In this document: positions 1 to 8,521 of the stretch, piece by piece
Numbering within the stretch: position 1 is the first letter of the stretch
How the letters are laid out: every line of letters begins with the position of its first letter
Position numbers and translations under genes: made by a program
Assembly: GCF_036178845.1 (NCBI RefSeq)
Contig: NZ_CP108070.1
Coordinates: 7,254,001-7,318,000 of the forward strand
From: Streptomyces sp. NBC_00271
Lineage (GTDB): Bacteria; Actinomycetota; Actinomycetes; Streptomycetales; Streptomycetaceae
Direction: 5' to 3'
Length of the DNA: 64,000 nucleotides
The notes under the pieces: model-generated
The model's database searches: none
What the model was told of the DNA's origin: nothing
What the model saw: the letters and a program-made list of their open reading frames with translations, nothing else

Positions 1-112
1 CCTCTTGCGTAACAGAACGCATAAGCGCATAACGGATGAGTGCATAACGGAAGGGGCTCGGATGCGGGCGGGCGCGGCCCCCGGGCGGAAGCATCTTGAA
101 GCGTGCGGGACA

Positions 113-1561
113 ATGGAGTACGTGACTCGGATCGTGATCATCGGTGGCGGACCCGGCGGATATGAGGCGGCGCTGGTAGCCGCCCAGCTCGGCGCGGAGG
201 TGACCGTCGTCGACTGCGACGGTCTGGGCGGGGCGTCGGTGCTCACCGACTGCGTACCGTCGAAGACCCTTATCGCGACGGCCGAGGTGATGACCACCTT
301 CGACTCGTCGTACGAGGAGCTGGGGATCATCGTCGCCGACGACACCCCTCCCGCGGAGCAGGCGGCCCGGGTCGTCGGCGTCGACCTCGGGAAGGTCAAC
401 CGGCGTGTGAAGCGGCTCGCGCTCGCGCAGTCGCACGACATCACGGCCTCCGTGACGCGGGCCGGCGCGCGGGTGCTGCGCGGGCGTGGGCGACTGGAGG
501 GCATGCAGTCCCTGGACGGCTCGCGCAAGGTCGTCGTACGGGCCGCGGACGGGACCGAGGAGACGCTCGTCGCCGACGCGGTGCTGATCGCCACCGGCGG
601 GCATCCGCGTGAGCTGCCCGACGCGCAGCCGGACGGCGAGCGGATTCTGAACTGGACGCAGGTCTACGACCTCGACGAGCTCCCGGAGGAGCTCATCGTC
701 GTCGGTTCCGGTGTCACCGGTGCCGAGTTCGCCGGTGCCTACCAGGCGCTCGGGTCGCGCGTCACGCTCGTCTCCAGCCGCGACCGCGTGCTGCCGGGCG
801 AGGACCCGGACGCCGCCGCCGTGCTGGAGGACGTGTTCCGGCGCCGTGGCATGAACGTCATGGCCCGCTCCCGTGCCGAGTCCGCCAAGCGGGTCGGCGA
901 CCGGGTCGAGGTCACGCTCTCCGACGGCCGGGTCATCAGCGGCTCGCACTGTCTGATGGCCGTCGGCGCCATCCCGAACAGCAGCGGCATGGGTCTGGAG
1001 GAGGCCGGGGTCAGGGTCAGGGACTCCGGGCACATCTGGACCGACAAGGTCTCCAGGACCACCGCCCCGGGCGTGTACGCCGCCGGTGACGTGACGGGCG
1101 TCTTCGCCCTCGCCTCCGTCGCGGCGATGCAGGGACGTATCGCCATGTACCACTTCCTGGGCGACGCGGTCGCTCCGCTGAACCTGAAGACCGTCTCGTC
1201 CAACGTCTTCACCGACCCCGAGATCGCCACCGTCGGCTACTCGCAGGCCGACGTGGACGCGGGCAAGATCGACGCCCGGGTCGTCAAGCTGCCCCTGCTG
1301 CGCAACCCGCGCGCCAAGATGCAGGGCATCCGGGACGGTTTCGTCAAGATCTTCTGCCGCCCCGGCACCGGGATCATCGTCGGTGGTGTGGTCGTCGCGC
1401 CGCGCGCCTCGGAACTGATCCATCCCATCTCGATCGCGGTCGACAACAATCTGACGGTCGAACAGATCGCGAACGCGTTCACCGTGTACCCCTCCCTTTC
1501 GGGCTCGATCGCCGAGGTCGCCCGGCAGTTGCACACCCGCAAGGCGGGCGACGAAGGCTGA
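113..1561 (+). CDS. LpdA-type NAD(P)H-quinone dehydrogenase (flavoprotein disulfide reductase family)
   Basis: A 482-residue FAD/NAD(P)-binding protein of the dihydrolipoamide dehydrogenase fold. It has an N-terminal FAD motif (GGGPGGYEAA), a second Rossmann motif (VVGSGVTGAEFAGA) and the FAD-binding AAGDVTG near residue 320. The usual redox pair CxxxxC is reduced to one cysteine: the motif reads GGASVLTDCVPSK, so the first Cys is Ser. The C-terminal His-Glu dyad is also gone, with FTVYPSLSGS where lipoamide enzymes have HAHPTLSE. These losses match mycobacterial LpdA, which reduces quinones rather than lipoamide, so a soluble quinone/dye reductase is the likely role. ATG 113 is chosen; GTG 122 lies 3 nt after GGAG and is a possible alternative. 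It stands alone upstream of a DeoR gene. Confidence 0.85.
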   Translation: MEYVTRIVIIGGGPGGYEAALVAAQLGAEVTVVDCDGLGGASVLTDCVPSKTLIATAEVMTTFDSSYEELGIIVADDTPPAEQAARVVGVDLGKVNRRVKRLALAQSHDITASVTRAGARVLRGRGRLEGMQSLDGSRKVVVRAADGTEETLVADAVLIATGGHPRELPDAQPDGERILNWTQVYDLDELPEELIVVGSGVTGAEFAGAYQALGSRVTLVSSRDRVLPGEDPDAAAVLEDVFRRRGMNVMARSRAESAKRVGDRVEVTLSDGRVISGSHCLMAVGAIPNSSGMGLEEAGVRVRDSGHIWTDKVSRTTAPGVYAAGDVTGVFALASVAAMQGRIAMYHFLGDAVAPLNLKTVSSNVFTDPEIATVGYSQADVDAGKIDARVVKLPLLRNPRAKMQGIRDGFVKIFCRPGTGIIVGGVVVAPRASELIHPISIAVDNNLTVEQIANAFTVYPSLSGSIAEVARQLHTRKAGDEG

Positions 1562-1728
1562 CGTCCCACCCCGACTTCCCGCTGGTCACGGGGAGTTGTC
1601 GACCATTCGTACGGCATAGGCGGCGCGAGTAGGCGCGTATACCACTTCACGTACTGCCATGCGAACAACTTCTGTTATTCGGCGCAAACTGCTGAAAGCA
1701 GACGGTCGTTGGGGTTACTGTCAGTTTC

Positions 1729-2691
1729 GTGTTCGCTGCAGAACGTCGCCAATTGATCCTCGAAATGGTGCGAGCGAACGGGGCCGTGTCGCTCCGTGAG
1801 CTCGCCCGCGTCGTCCAGACCTCCGAAGTGACCGTACGGCGGGACGTGCGCGCACTGGAGGCAGAAGGACTCCTCGACCGCCGGCATGGCGGTGCGGTAT
1901 TGCCGGGCGGGTTCACGCGGGAGTCCGGCTTTCCGCAGAAATCGCATCTCGCGACCGCCGAGAAGACGGCCATCGCCGATCTCGCCGCGGGTCTCGTCGA
2001 AGAGGGCGAGGCCATCGTGGTGGGCGCGGGCACCACTACGCAGGAGCTGGCTCGCCGGCTCGCGCGGGTGCCCGGGCTGACCGTCGTCACCAACTCCCTG
2101 CTGGTGGCGCAGGCGCTGGCCCATGCCAACCGCGTCGAGGTCGTGATGACCGGCGGCACCCTGCGCGGTTCCAACTACGCATTGGTCGGCAGCGGCGCCG
2201 AGCAGTCCCTCCAGGGGCTGCGGGTCTCGCGGGCCTTCCTCTCCGGCAGTGGGCTCACCGCCGAGCGTGGGCTGTCCACCTCCAACATGCTGTCGGCGTC
2301 CGTCGACCGCGCGCTGGTGCAGGCCGCCGCCGAGGTCGTCGTCCTCGCCGACCACACCAAGCTCGGCACCGACACCATGTTCCAGACGGTGCCGACCGAT
2401 CTGATCACCCGCCTGGTCACGGACGAGCCGCCCGCGCACGACGACCGCGCGGTCACCGAACTGCAGGCCCTGGCGGACCAGGGCGTACAGATCGCGGTGG
2501 CCGGACAGTCCGGCGGCGGCACGGGAGGGGACGCGGTCCCGGCGGGGCGCCAGCCGCGCCGGGACATGCCTCTCCCCGGTCCGCGCCGCGGTCAGGTGCC
2601 GGGTGCGGGACCGCAGTTGCGCAGCGCTACCGTCCTGGGCGAGCAGTCCCCGGGGGAGCGGGCGCGAGTGGCGGATTTGCGCCGCCGCTGA
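1729..2691 (+). CDS. DeoR/GlpR-family transcriptional regulator
   Basis: A 320-residue regulator. The N-terminal winged helix-turn-helix (about residues 4-58) carries the DeoR signature: MVRANGAVSLRELARVVQTS, then TVRRDVRALEAEGLLDRRHGGA. A DeoR C-terminal sugar-phosphate sensor domain follows (about 72-230), with VGAGTTTQELA and VLADHTKLG. Known relatives bind phosphorylated sugars or derivatives and repress nearby catabolic genes. The last ~70 residues are Gly/Arg/Pro-rich, lack family resemblance and are probably disordered. The GTG start at 1729 puts the first helix at the N-terminus. No obvious sugar operon is adjacent, so the target is unknown. Confidence 0.85.
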   Translation: MFAAERRQLILEMVRANGAVSLRELARVVQTSEVTVRRDVRALEAEGLLDRRHGGAVLPGGFTRESGFPQKSHLATAEKTAIADLAAGLVEEGEAIVVGAGTTTQELARRLARVPGLTVVTNSLLVAQALAHANRVEVVMTGGTLRGSNYALVGSGAEQSLQGLRVSRAFLSGSGLTAERGLSTSNMLSASVDRALVQAAAEVVVLADHTKLGTDTMFQTVPTDLITRLVTDEPPAHDDRAVTELQALADQGVQIAVAGQSGGGTGGDAVPAGRQPRRDMPLPGPRRGQVPGAGPQLRSATVLGEQSPGERARVADLRRR

Positions 2692-2895
2692 CCGACTCGA
2701 CCGGCGTGCACCGCCCTGGGCCGTATGGCGTACGCCGGGCACCTTCCACTCGACCGTCCCCCGGTCGCGCTACGGGGAAGCGGCGCAGCTCACGGCGTAC
2801 GGGTGCGGTTTGTCCGCATGCGTCCCGGCTTGCGACGGCTCCTCGTCCACCCGCAACCTGTCCCTGACACGGCGACGGGAGGCGGTGACGCACAG

Positions 2896-4098
2896 GTGAA
2901 CGACGGATCGCGCCGTTCGCACCGGCGACGGATGCGGTACGTCGTCCTGGGGAGCCGGTCCGCCCGCGGAGTGAAGGCGGTGGCACGGCCCCGTACGGCG
3001 GGGACGACGGTCCGGCGTGCCACGGAGCGCGACGACGTGCCGGTGAACCAGGGGCTGCGGGTGGCCGCGGCGTACGCATGGCGGATGCTGGTGCTCGGGG
3101 TGGCCGTGTACGCGGCCTTCAAGATCCTGGGCCGGTTGCAACTGGTCGCCGTGGCGTTGTTCCTCGCGCTGGTGGTGACCTCGGTGCTGCGTCCCCTGGC
3201 CGATCTGCTGGCGCGGCGCATGCCCCGGTCCCTGGCCGTCGTGGTGAGCGTCGTGGGCAGTCTGGTGCTGATGCTCGGGCTGCTGGCGCTGGTCGGCGGC
3301 CTGGTCGCGGGCGAGTGGGACCAGTTGGGGCAGCAGTTCGCCGGGGGCATCGGGCGGATCCAGCGGTGGCTGGAGGGGCCTCCCTTCCGCGTCCGCCACA
3401 CCGTGCTGTCGAACTTTCAGGGCAAGGTGAGGACGTACCTCTCGGAGCACCGCTCCGCGCTGATCAGCAGCGCCCTCAGCGGTGTCGGGCGGGCGGTGGA
3501 GGTGTTGACCGGAGGGGTGCTCGCGCTGTTCTGCTCGCTGTTCTTCATCCACTCCGGGGACAGGTTCTGGCAGTGGTTCCAGGGCCTGCTGCCCGAGAGT
3601 GCCCGGGATCCCTGGGGCCGCGGGGGACGGGCCGCGTGGCGGACGTTCGCCGGGTACACCCGCGGCATCATCATCGTGGCCGCCACCAACGCCGTACTGG
3701 TCGGGATCGCCCTGTTCGCGCTGCGCGTGCCGCTGGCCCTGCCGTTGACCCTGCTGGAGTTCTTCGCCGCGTTCATCCCGCTGGTGGGCTCGCCCATCGC
3801 GCTGGCCGTGGCCACGGTCGTCGCGCTGGCCTCACGGGGGCCGGTCATCGCGCTCGTGGTGCTCGCCATGATCGTGGTCGTCGGCCAGATCGAGGGCCAC
3901 GTCCTGCACCCGCTCGTGCTGAGCTGGGCGGTCCGGCTGCACCCGGTGGTCGTGGCCCTGTCCGTCATCTCGGGCGGCATCCTCGCCGGTGTGATCGGCG
4001 CGGTCGTCGCCGTCCCGATGGTGTCGGTCGCCTGGTCCGTGATCAGCGAGATCCGAACCCACCCCGACCCACCCCACCCCGGCCGCTCACCCGGCTGA
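2896..4098 (+). CDS. AI-2E family (PerM/UPF0118) membrane transporter
   Basis: About 400 residues and polytopic. A short basic N-terminus is followed by the paired segments of the family (MLVLGVAVYAAFKIL and VAVALFLALVVTSVLRPLA). Next come a long soluble loop (about 130-200), the GYTRGIIIVAATNAVLVGI segment, and the C-terminal block FFAAFIPLVGSPIALAVA. The last conserved stretch is GHVLHPLVLSWAVRLHPVVV. Relatives export small signalling or other solutes; the substrate cannot be inferred here. The frame is open from 2725. GTG 2896, preceded by GGGAGG, is preferred because the residues before it have no family resemblance; ATG 2932 is also possible. Confidence 0.8.
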   Translation: MNDGSRRSHRRRMRYVVLGSRSARGVKAVARPRTAGTTVRRATERDDVPVNQGLRVAAAYAWRMLVLGVAVYAAFKILGRLQLVAVALFLALVVTSVLRPLADLLARRMPRSLAVVVSVVGSLVLMLGLLALVGGLVAGEWDQLGQQFAGGIGRIQRWLEGPPFRVRHTVLSNFQGKVRTYLSEHRSALISSALSGVGRAVEVLTGGVLALFCSLFFIHSGDRFWQWFQGLLPESARDPWGRGGRAAWRTFAGYTRGIIIVAATNAVLVGIALFALRVPLALPLTLLEFFAAFIPLVGSPIALAVATVVALASRGPVIALVVLAMIVVVGQIEGHVLHPLVLSWAVRLHPVVVALSVISGGILAGVIGAVVAVPMVSVAWSVISEIRTHPDPPHPGRSPG

Positions 4099-4309
4099 GA
4101 CGACGAATTCCCCGACCTGGGGCGGCTTGGGTTTGGGGGAGATGGTCGACGGGCTGTGACCCGGAGGATGGTCTGCGGCCTGCCGCTGGGTGAGGCGGTC
4201 TGCGGGCCGCCGCCGGGAGGACGGTGTGCGGGCCGTCGCGATTCGTGAGGTGCGGGTCCGGCGCGGGCCGGACCTCCCCGGCCGCTCACCGCTGAGGCGA
4301 CGATTTCTC

Positions 4310-4720
4310 CGGCCCCTGGCCCCTGGCCCCCGACCTCCGGCCCGACCCCCGGCCTCCGGCTCCCGGCCTCCGGCCTGCGGCCCGGCCCCCTACCTGCGGC
4401 CCGGCTCCCGACCCCCGGCCCCCGGCTCCCGACCCCCGGCCCCCGGCTCCCGGCCCCCGGCTCCCGGCCTCGGGCTCCCGGCCTCGGGCTCCCGGCCTCC
4501 GGCCTCCGGCTCCCGGCCCCCTACCTGCGGCCCGGCTCCCGACCCCCGGCTCCCGACCCCCGGCCTCGGGCTCCCGGCCTCGGGCTCCCGGCCTCCGGCC
4601 CGGCCCCCTACCTGCGGCCCGGCTCCCGACCCCCGGCCCCCGGCTCCCGGCCCCCGGCTCCCGGTCCCCGACCCCTGGCTCCCGGCCCCGGCCCCCGGCC
4701 CCCAAGCCCGCGGCCCGGGG
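4310..4720. repeat. GC-rich tandem/nested repeat block
   Basis: About 400 nt built almost wholly from CCCGGC, CTCCGG and GGCTCCCG words, within the 748-nt gene-free gap between the AI-2E gene and the biotin carboxylase gene. A longer unit beginning CCCCCTACCTGCGGCCC recurs three times, near 4387, 4518 and 4606. Both strands are open in several frames, but the translations are pure PAPGSR/GAGGREP low complexity and are not treated as genes. The rest of the gap (4099-4309 and 4721-4782) shows nothing recognisable. The block is probably a replication-slippage product; any function is unknown. Confidence 0.8.
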
Positions 4721-4782
4721 CTCGGAGGGGCGGGCTGTGGGCTGGGGGCCGGGGAAAGCGGGCCGGTTGTTGTGGGGAACGG

Positions 4783-4826
4783 CGAAGCGCCCGGCGGACC
4801 GATTGCTCGGTTCGGCGGGCGCTTCG
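4783..4826 (-). terminator. Hairpin terminator after the biotin carboxylase gene
   Basis: A 20-nt inverted repeat (4783-4802 and 4807-4826, loop TTGC) with two imperfect pairs, 20 nt past the stop codon at 4847. It has no T tract, as is usual for streptomycete terminators. Confidence 0.7.
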
Positions 4827-4846
4827 GGTGTCGTACGACCGTGTTG

Positions 4847-6619
4847 TCAGTCCTTGATCTCACAGATCGCGGCGCCGGACGTGATGGACGCGCCGACCTC
4901 CGCGCTCAGGCCCTTGATGGTGCCGGAGCGGTGGGCGTTGAGGGGCTGTTCCATCTTCATGGCCTCCAGGACGACGACGAGGTCGCCCTCCTTGACCTCC
5001 TGGCCCTCCTCGACCGCGACCTTGACGATCGTGCCCTGCATGGGCGAGGCGAGCGTGTCACCGGAGGCGACCGGGCCGGACTTCTTGGCCGCGCGGCGCT
5101 TGGGCTTGGCGCCGGCGGCGAGGCCGGTGCGGGCCAGGGACATGCCCAGCGAGGACGGCAGCGAGACCTCGAGGCGCTTGCCGCCGACCTCGACGACAAC
5201 CGTCTCGCGGCCCGGCTCCTCGTCGGTCTCCATGTCCGCGGGGGCCGTGAACGCGGGGATCTCGTTGTTGAACTCGGTCTCGATCCAGCGGGTGTGGACC
5301 GTGAACGGGTCGGCGGAGCCGGTCAGTTCGGGGGCGAAGGCCGGGTCCTGGACCACCGCGCGGTGGAACGGGATGGCGGTCGCCATGCCCTCGACCTGGA
5401 ACTCCTCCAGCGCGCGGGCGGCGCGCTGGAGCGCCTGCTCGCGGGTGGCGCCGGTGACGATCAGCTTGGCGAGCAGGGAGTCCCAGGCCGGACCGATCAC
5501 ACTGCCGGATTCGACGCCCGCGTCCAGGCGCACGCCCGGTCCGGACGGCGGGGCGAACAGCGTCACCGTGCCGGGGGCGGGCAGGAAGTTGCGTCCCGGG
5601 TCCTCGCCGTTGATGCGGAACTCGAAGGAGTGGCCGCGCAGGGCGGGGTCGCCGTAGCCGAGTTCCTCGCCGTCGGCGATGCGGAACATCTCGCGGACGA
5701 GGTCGATGCCGGCGACTTCCTCGGTGACGGGGTGCTCGACCTGGAGGCGGGTGTTGACCTCGAGGAAGGAGATCGTGCCGTCCATGCCGACGAGGAACTC
5801 CACGGTGCCGGCGCCGACGTAACCGGCCTCCTTGAGGATCGCCTTGGAGGAGGAGTACAGCTCCGCCACCTGGGCGTCCGACAGGAACGGCGCGGGGGCC
5901 TCTTCGACCAGTTTCTGGTGGCGGCGCTGGAGGGAGCAGTCGCGGGTGGAGACGACGACGACGTTGCCGTGGGTGTCGGCCAGGCACTGGGTCTCGACGT
6001 GGCGGGGCTTGTCGAGGTAGCGCTCGACGAAGCACTCGCCGCGGCCGAACGCGGCGACCGCCTCACGCACGGCGGAGTCGTAGAGCTCGGGGACCTCTTC
6101 GAGGGTGCGGGCGACCTTCAGGCCGCGTCCGCCGCCGCCGAAGGCGGCCTTGATCGCGATCGGCAGCCCGTGCTCCTTGGCGAAGGCGACGACCTCGTCG
6201 GCGCCGTTCACCGGGTCGGGGGTGCCCGCGACGAGGGGGGCGCCGGCGCGCTGGGCGATGTGGCGGGCGGCGACCTTGTCGCCGAGGTCGCGGATGGCCT
6301 GCGGAGGCGGGCCGATCCAGGTCAGGCCGGCGTCCAGGACCGCCTGGGCGAACTCGGCGTTCTCCGACAGGAAGCCGTAGCCCGGGTGGATGGCGTCCGC
6401 GCCGGAGTCCTTGGCGGCCTGGAGGACCTTGGCGATGTCCAGGTAGCTGGTGGCGGGGGTGTCACCGCCCAAAGCGAACGCCTCGTCCGCCGCCCGGACA
6501 TGCAGAGCGTCCCTGTCTGGTTCCGCATACACGGCAACGCTCGCGATCCCGGCATCCCGGCACGCCCGGGCCACGCGGACAGCGATTTCGCCACGGTTGG
6601 CGATGAGCACCTTGCGCAC
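4847..6619 (-). CDS. accA2: Acyl-CoA carboxylase alpha chain (biotin carboxylase plus biotin carrier)
   Basis: A 590-residue biotin carboxylase-BCCP fusion that carboxylates its own biotin with ATP and bicarbonate, and passes the carboxyl group to beta subunits such as the PccB encoded at 9883-11475. The N-terminal domain starts [17 protein letters not shown]. The ATP-grasp part has the glycine loop [10 protein letters not shown], and the catalytic region carries [15 protein letters not shown]. The C-terminal carrier domain has EAMKMEQPL, with the biotinylated lysine at residue 555. The GTG start at 6619 follows AAGGAGGG. The Ala/Lys-rich linker before the carrier domain is typical of actinobacterial AccA. 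It is transcribed alone and divergently from the membrane protein at 6975. Confidence 0.95.
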   Translation of the reverse strand: MRKVLIANRGEIAVRVARACRDAGIASVAVYAEPDRDALHVRAADEAFALGGDTPATSYLDIAKVLQAAKDSGADAIHPGYGFLSENAEFAQAVLDAGLTWIGPPPQAIRDLGDKVAARHIAQRAGAPLVAGTPDPVNGADEVVAFAKEHGLPIAIKAAFGGGGRGLKVARTLEEVPELYDSAVREAVAAFGRGECFVERYLDKPRHVETQCLADTHGNVVVVSTRDCSLQRRHQKLVEEAPAPFLSDAQVAELYSSSKAILKEAGYVGAGTVEFLVGMDGTISFLEVNTRLQVEHPVTEEVAGIDLVREMFRIADGEELGYGDPALRGHSFEFRINGEDPGRNFLPAPGTVTLFAPPSGPGVRLDAGVESGSVIGPAWDSLLAKLIVTGATREQALQRAARALEEFQVEGMATAIPFHRAVVQDPAFAPELTGSADPFTVHTRWIETEFNNEIPAFTAPADMETDEEPGRETVVVEVGGKRLEVSLPSSLGMSLARTGLAAGAKPKRRAAKKSGPVASGDTLASPMQGTIVKVAVEEGQEVKEGDLVVVLEAMKMEQPLNAHRSGTIKGLSAEVGASITSGAAICEIKD

Positions 6620-6974
6620 GATGGCTCCCTCCTTGAAACAAGCCGAGTTTAGGGACTGCCGACACGACCTTTCGACCCGTCCCCAATGGTGAGCTTGCCC
6701 ACACGGAGCGTGATTCGAGGCTCGCTCGACCCGCGAGATCCCTTGTCACACCGCGGTACGCAGGAATCCTTGGCTGAACCCTAGCCCTCCTGTGTGGCCA
6801 AGGTCTCTGTGAGGCCGTGCTGCGACGCACAGCGTTTCTTTGTGGAGTCCCTACGAATGGCCCAAGGATTCTTTGCCCGCGGCCGAACCCTTGTCCCGGC
6901 GTTTACCCGTTAGTAGCGTTCGGGAGGTCTCGAACATACTTGGGGTAACAGCACTCGGAAGTGGGTGGGGACCG

Positions 6975-7508
6975 GTGGTGCGCAGACCGGTGGCGTGGGT
7001 GGCGGCGATCGTGCTCTTCGTGGAGGCGATCGGCATCGCGCTGCTGAACTGGTTCCTCGGCGTGGTCGTCGACCGCCAGGACATGTCTCTTGCGGGTCTC
7101 GACTCGGACATGATGTCCGTCTCGTCCAAGGTCGGGGGGCTGGTCTTCGGCCTCTACTTCGCGCTGTGCGGCGTCGCCGCGCTGCTCGTTGCGGTGCGCG
7201 ACCGCGCCCCGGGCCTCTTCGGCCGCATCCTGCTGATCAGCGCCGCCGTGGTGCACGGTCTGCTCGGCGCGTTCACGGTGGGCCTGGTGGGCTGGGGCGC
7301 GTTCGTGTTCATGATGGTGGCGCTCGGGCTGATCGTGTTCACCCTGTTGGCCTTCGACCGCGGCGCGGGTCCCGCCGACGCCGCGCCGGGCGACGGCGCG
7401 GGCGGCGAGGACGGCAACGGGGGCGCGAAAGGGGACGCGAACGGGGGCACGAACGGAGGTACCGGGGGATCCCCCATCACGGCGCCCCCGACACCGAGCG
7501 CGTCCTGA
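6975..7508 (+). CDS. Small integral membrane protein of unknown function
   Basis: About 177 residues with four predicted hydrophobic segments (VAWVAAIVLFVEAIGIALL, VGGLVFGLYFALCGVAALLV, ILLISAAVVHGLLGAFTVG, FVFMMVALGLIVFTLLAF). The C-terminal tail is Gly/Asn/Asp-rich and low-complexity (GGAKGDANGGTNGGTGG). No family is recognised. Tandem GTG codons at 6975 and 6978 follow GGGTGGGG; the open frame extends upstream, but those residues look like promoter DNA. Its stop codon directly abuts the stop of the convergent maf gene (7506-7508 against 7509-7511). Confidence 0.65.
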   Translation: MVRRPVAWVAAIVLFVEAIGIALLNWFLGVVVDRQDMSLAGLDSDMMSVSSKVGGLVFGLYFALCGVAALLVAVRDRAPGLFGRILLISAAVVHGLLGAFTVGLVGWGAFVFMMVALGLIVFTLLAFDRGAGPADAAPGDGAGGEDGNGGAKGDANGGTNGGTGGSPITAPPTPSAS

Positions 7509-8129
7509 TCACTTCTCCCGTGGGGCCCACAACTCCGTGATGCCCACGCCCAGTTCGGCCAGCAGGCGGCGCACCAGCGGCAGGGAGATGCCGATGACGT
7601 TGCCGTGGTCGCCGTCGATGCCCTCGATGAAGGGGGCCGAGCGGCCGTCGAGCGTGAAGGCCCCGGCGACGTGGAGCGGCTCGCCCGAGGCGACGTACGC
7701 GGCGATCTCGGCGTCGGTCGGGTCGCCGAAGCGGACCACTGTGGACGCGGTCCCCGACGCGTAGCGCTTGGCGGCCGTGTCGTAGACGCAGTGTCCCGTC
7801 TGGAGGGTGCCGGCCCGGCCGCGCATCGCCTTCCAGCGTGCGGTGGCCTCCTCGGCGTCCTTGGGCTTGCCCAGTGCCTCGCCGTCCAGGTCGAGGACCG
7901 AGTCGCAGCCGATCACCAGGGCGCCCTGGACCTCGGTCCGGGCGGCCACGACGGAGGCCTTGGCCTCGGCCAGGGCGAGCGCGAGTTCGGCGGGGGTCGG
8001 GGCGGAGACGGCGTCCTCGTCGACGCCGCTCACGATGACCTCGGGGTCGAGTCCGGCCTGGCGCAGCAGGCCGAGCCGGGCGGGGGACTGCGAGGCGAGC
8101 ACGAGGCGGCGGCGCGGCTGATCAGTCAT
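7509..8129 (-). CDS. maf: Maf-like nucleoside triphosphate pyrophosphatase
   Basis: A 206-residue Maf/HAM1-type protein. Family members hydrolyse non-canonical or selected NTPs (dTTP, UTP, modified bases) to the monophosphate, and were first noted as septum-formation inhibitors. The start reads [21 protein letters not shown], the family signature with substrate-contacting SxSPx[17 protein letters not shown] supplies the catalytic acid, and a C-terminal block with [16 protein letters not shown] follows. ATG 8129 places the signature at residues 7-16; upstream codons in the frame are not conserved-looking. Cytoplasmic. It sits next to the tiny MmpB gene. Confidence 0.92.
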   Translation of the reverse strand: MTDQPRRRLVLASQSPARLGLLRQAGLDPEVIVSGVDEDAVSAPTPAELALALAEAKASVVAARTEVQGALVIGCDSVLDLDGEALGKPKDAEEATARWKAMRGRAGTLQTGHCVYDTAAKRYASGTASTVVRFGDPTDAEIAAYVASGEPLHVAGAFTLDGRSAPFIEGIDGDHGNVIGISLPLVRRLLAELGVGITELWAPREK

Positions 8130-8228
8130 GCGGTCAGAGTATCGGCGTGGGCGTGTCGCCCCCGTCGCCCTTTCGCCTTGCGCCGAACACGCCGCGCCGA
8201 TCACCTCGCGTCGATCACGCCCCGCCGA

Positions 8229-8357
8229 TCACATCACTCCGAGGACGATCATCGCGAGCAGCATGGCCAACGCCAGGAGAAGGCCGAGCCGCCGCAACAT
8301 CTCCTGCATGTCGCGAAGTTCTTTGGGCGGCTCGTTCTCCGGGTCGGACCACAGCAT
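8229..8357 (-). CDS. mmpB: MmpB-type small membrane protein
   Basis: A 42-codon gene, short but convincing: an acidic N-terminus MLWSDPENEPPKELRDMQEM, then one hydrophobic segment (LGLLLALAMLLAMIVLGVM) ending at the stop. This is the pattern of the small actinobacterial membrane protein annotated MmpB, which sits beside maf and the acyl-CoA carboxylase genes in Streptomyces. The start codon follows GAAGG. Its role is not known. It is upstream of maf on the same strand with a 99-nt gap. Confidence 0.75.
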   Translation of the reverse strand: MLWSDPENEPPKELRDMQEMLRRLGLLLALAMLLAMIVLGVM

Positions 8358-8440
8358 GCCTTCGATCGTGCGGCGGCGAGGGCGCAGACCGCCTGAGTAC
8401 GCGTACTCAACTTGCGCCCGACCCGATTAAACGGGTCCAG

Positions 8441-8509
8441 GGTTCCTTTAGTGTGCGTCCGCCTGCTACGGTCACGCCATTCGCTAAAGGAACTCTGGTC
8501 CCTTTTAGG
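8441..8509 (+). promoter_or_regulatory. Inverted-repeat operator candidate upstream of the SGNH hydrolase
   Basis: GTTCCTTTAG (8442-8451) and CTAAAGGAAC (8484-8493) form a perfect 10-bp inverted repeat separated by 32 nt. A third, imperfect copy GGTCCCTTTTAG lies at 8498-8509, just before the ribosome binding site (AGGGAGG) of the gene at 8522. The arrangement suggests a repressor contacting two or three sites around the promoter. Confidence 0.5.
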
Positions 8510-8521
8510 GAGGCAGCTGCC

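Noticed and set aside
1675..2742. 355-codon minus-strand frame over the DeoR gene
   Set aside because: Composition of an antisense shadow; the DeoR helix-turn-helix and sensor are in the plus frame.
4190..6652. 820-codon plus-strand frame across the repeat block and biotin carboxylase gene
   Set aside because: The first part is repeat-encoded PGSRPPA sequence and the rest is antisense to a gene with full motifs and a good ribosome binding site.
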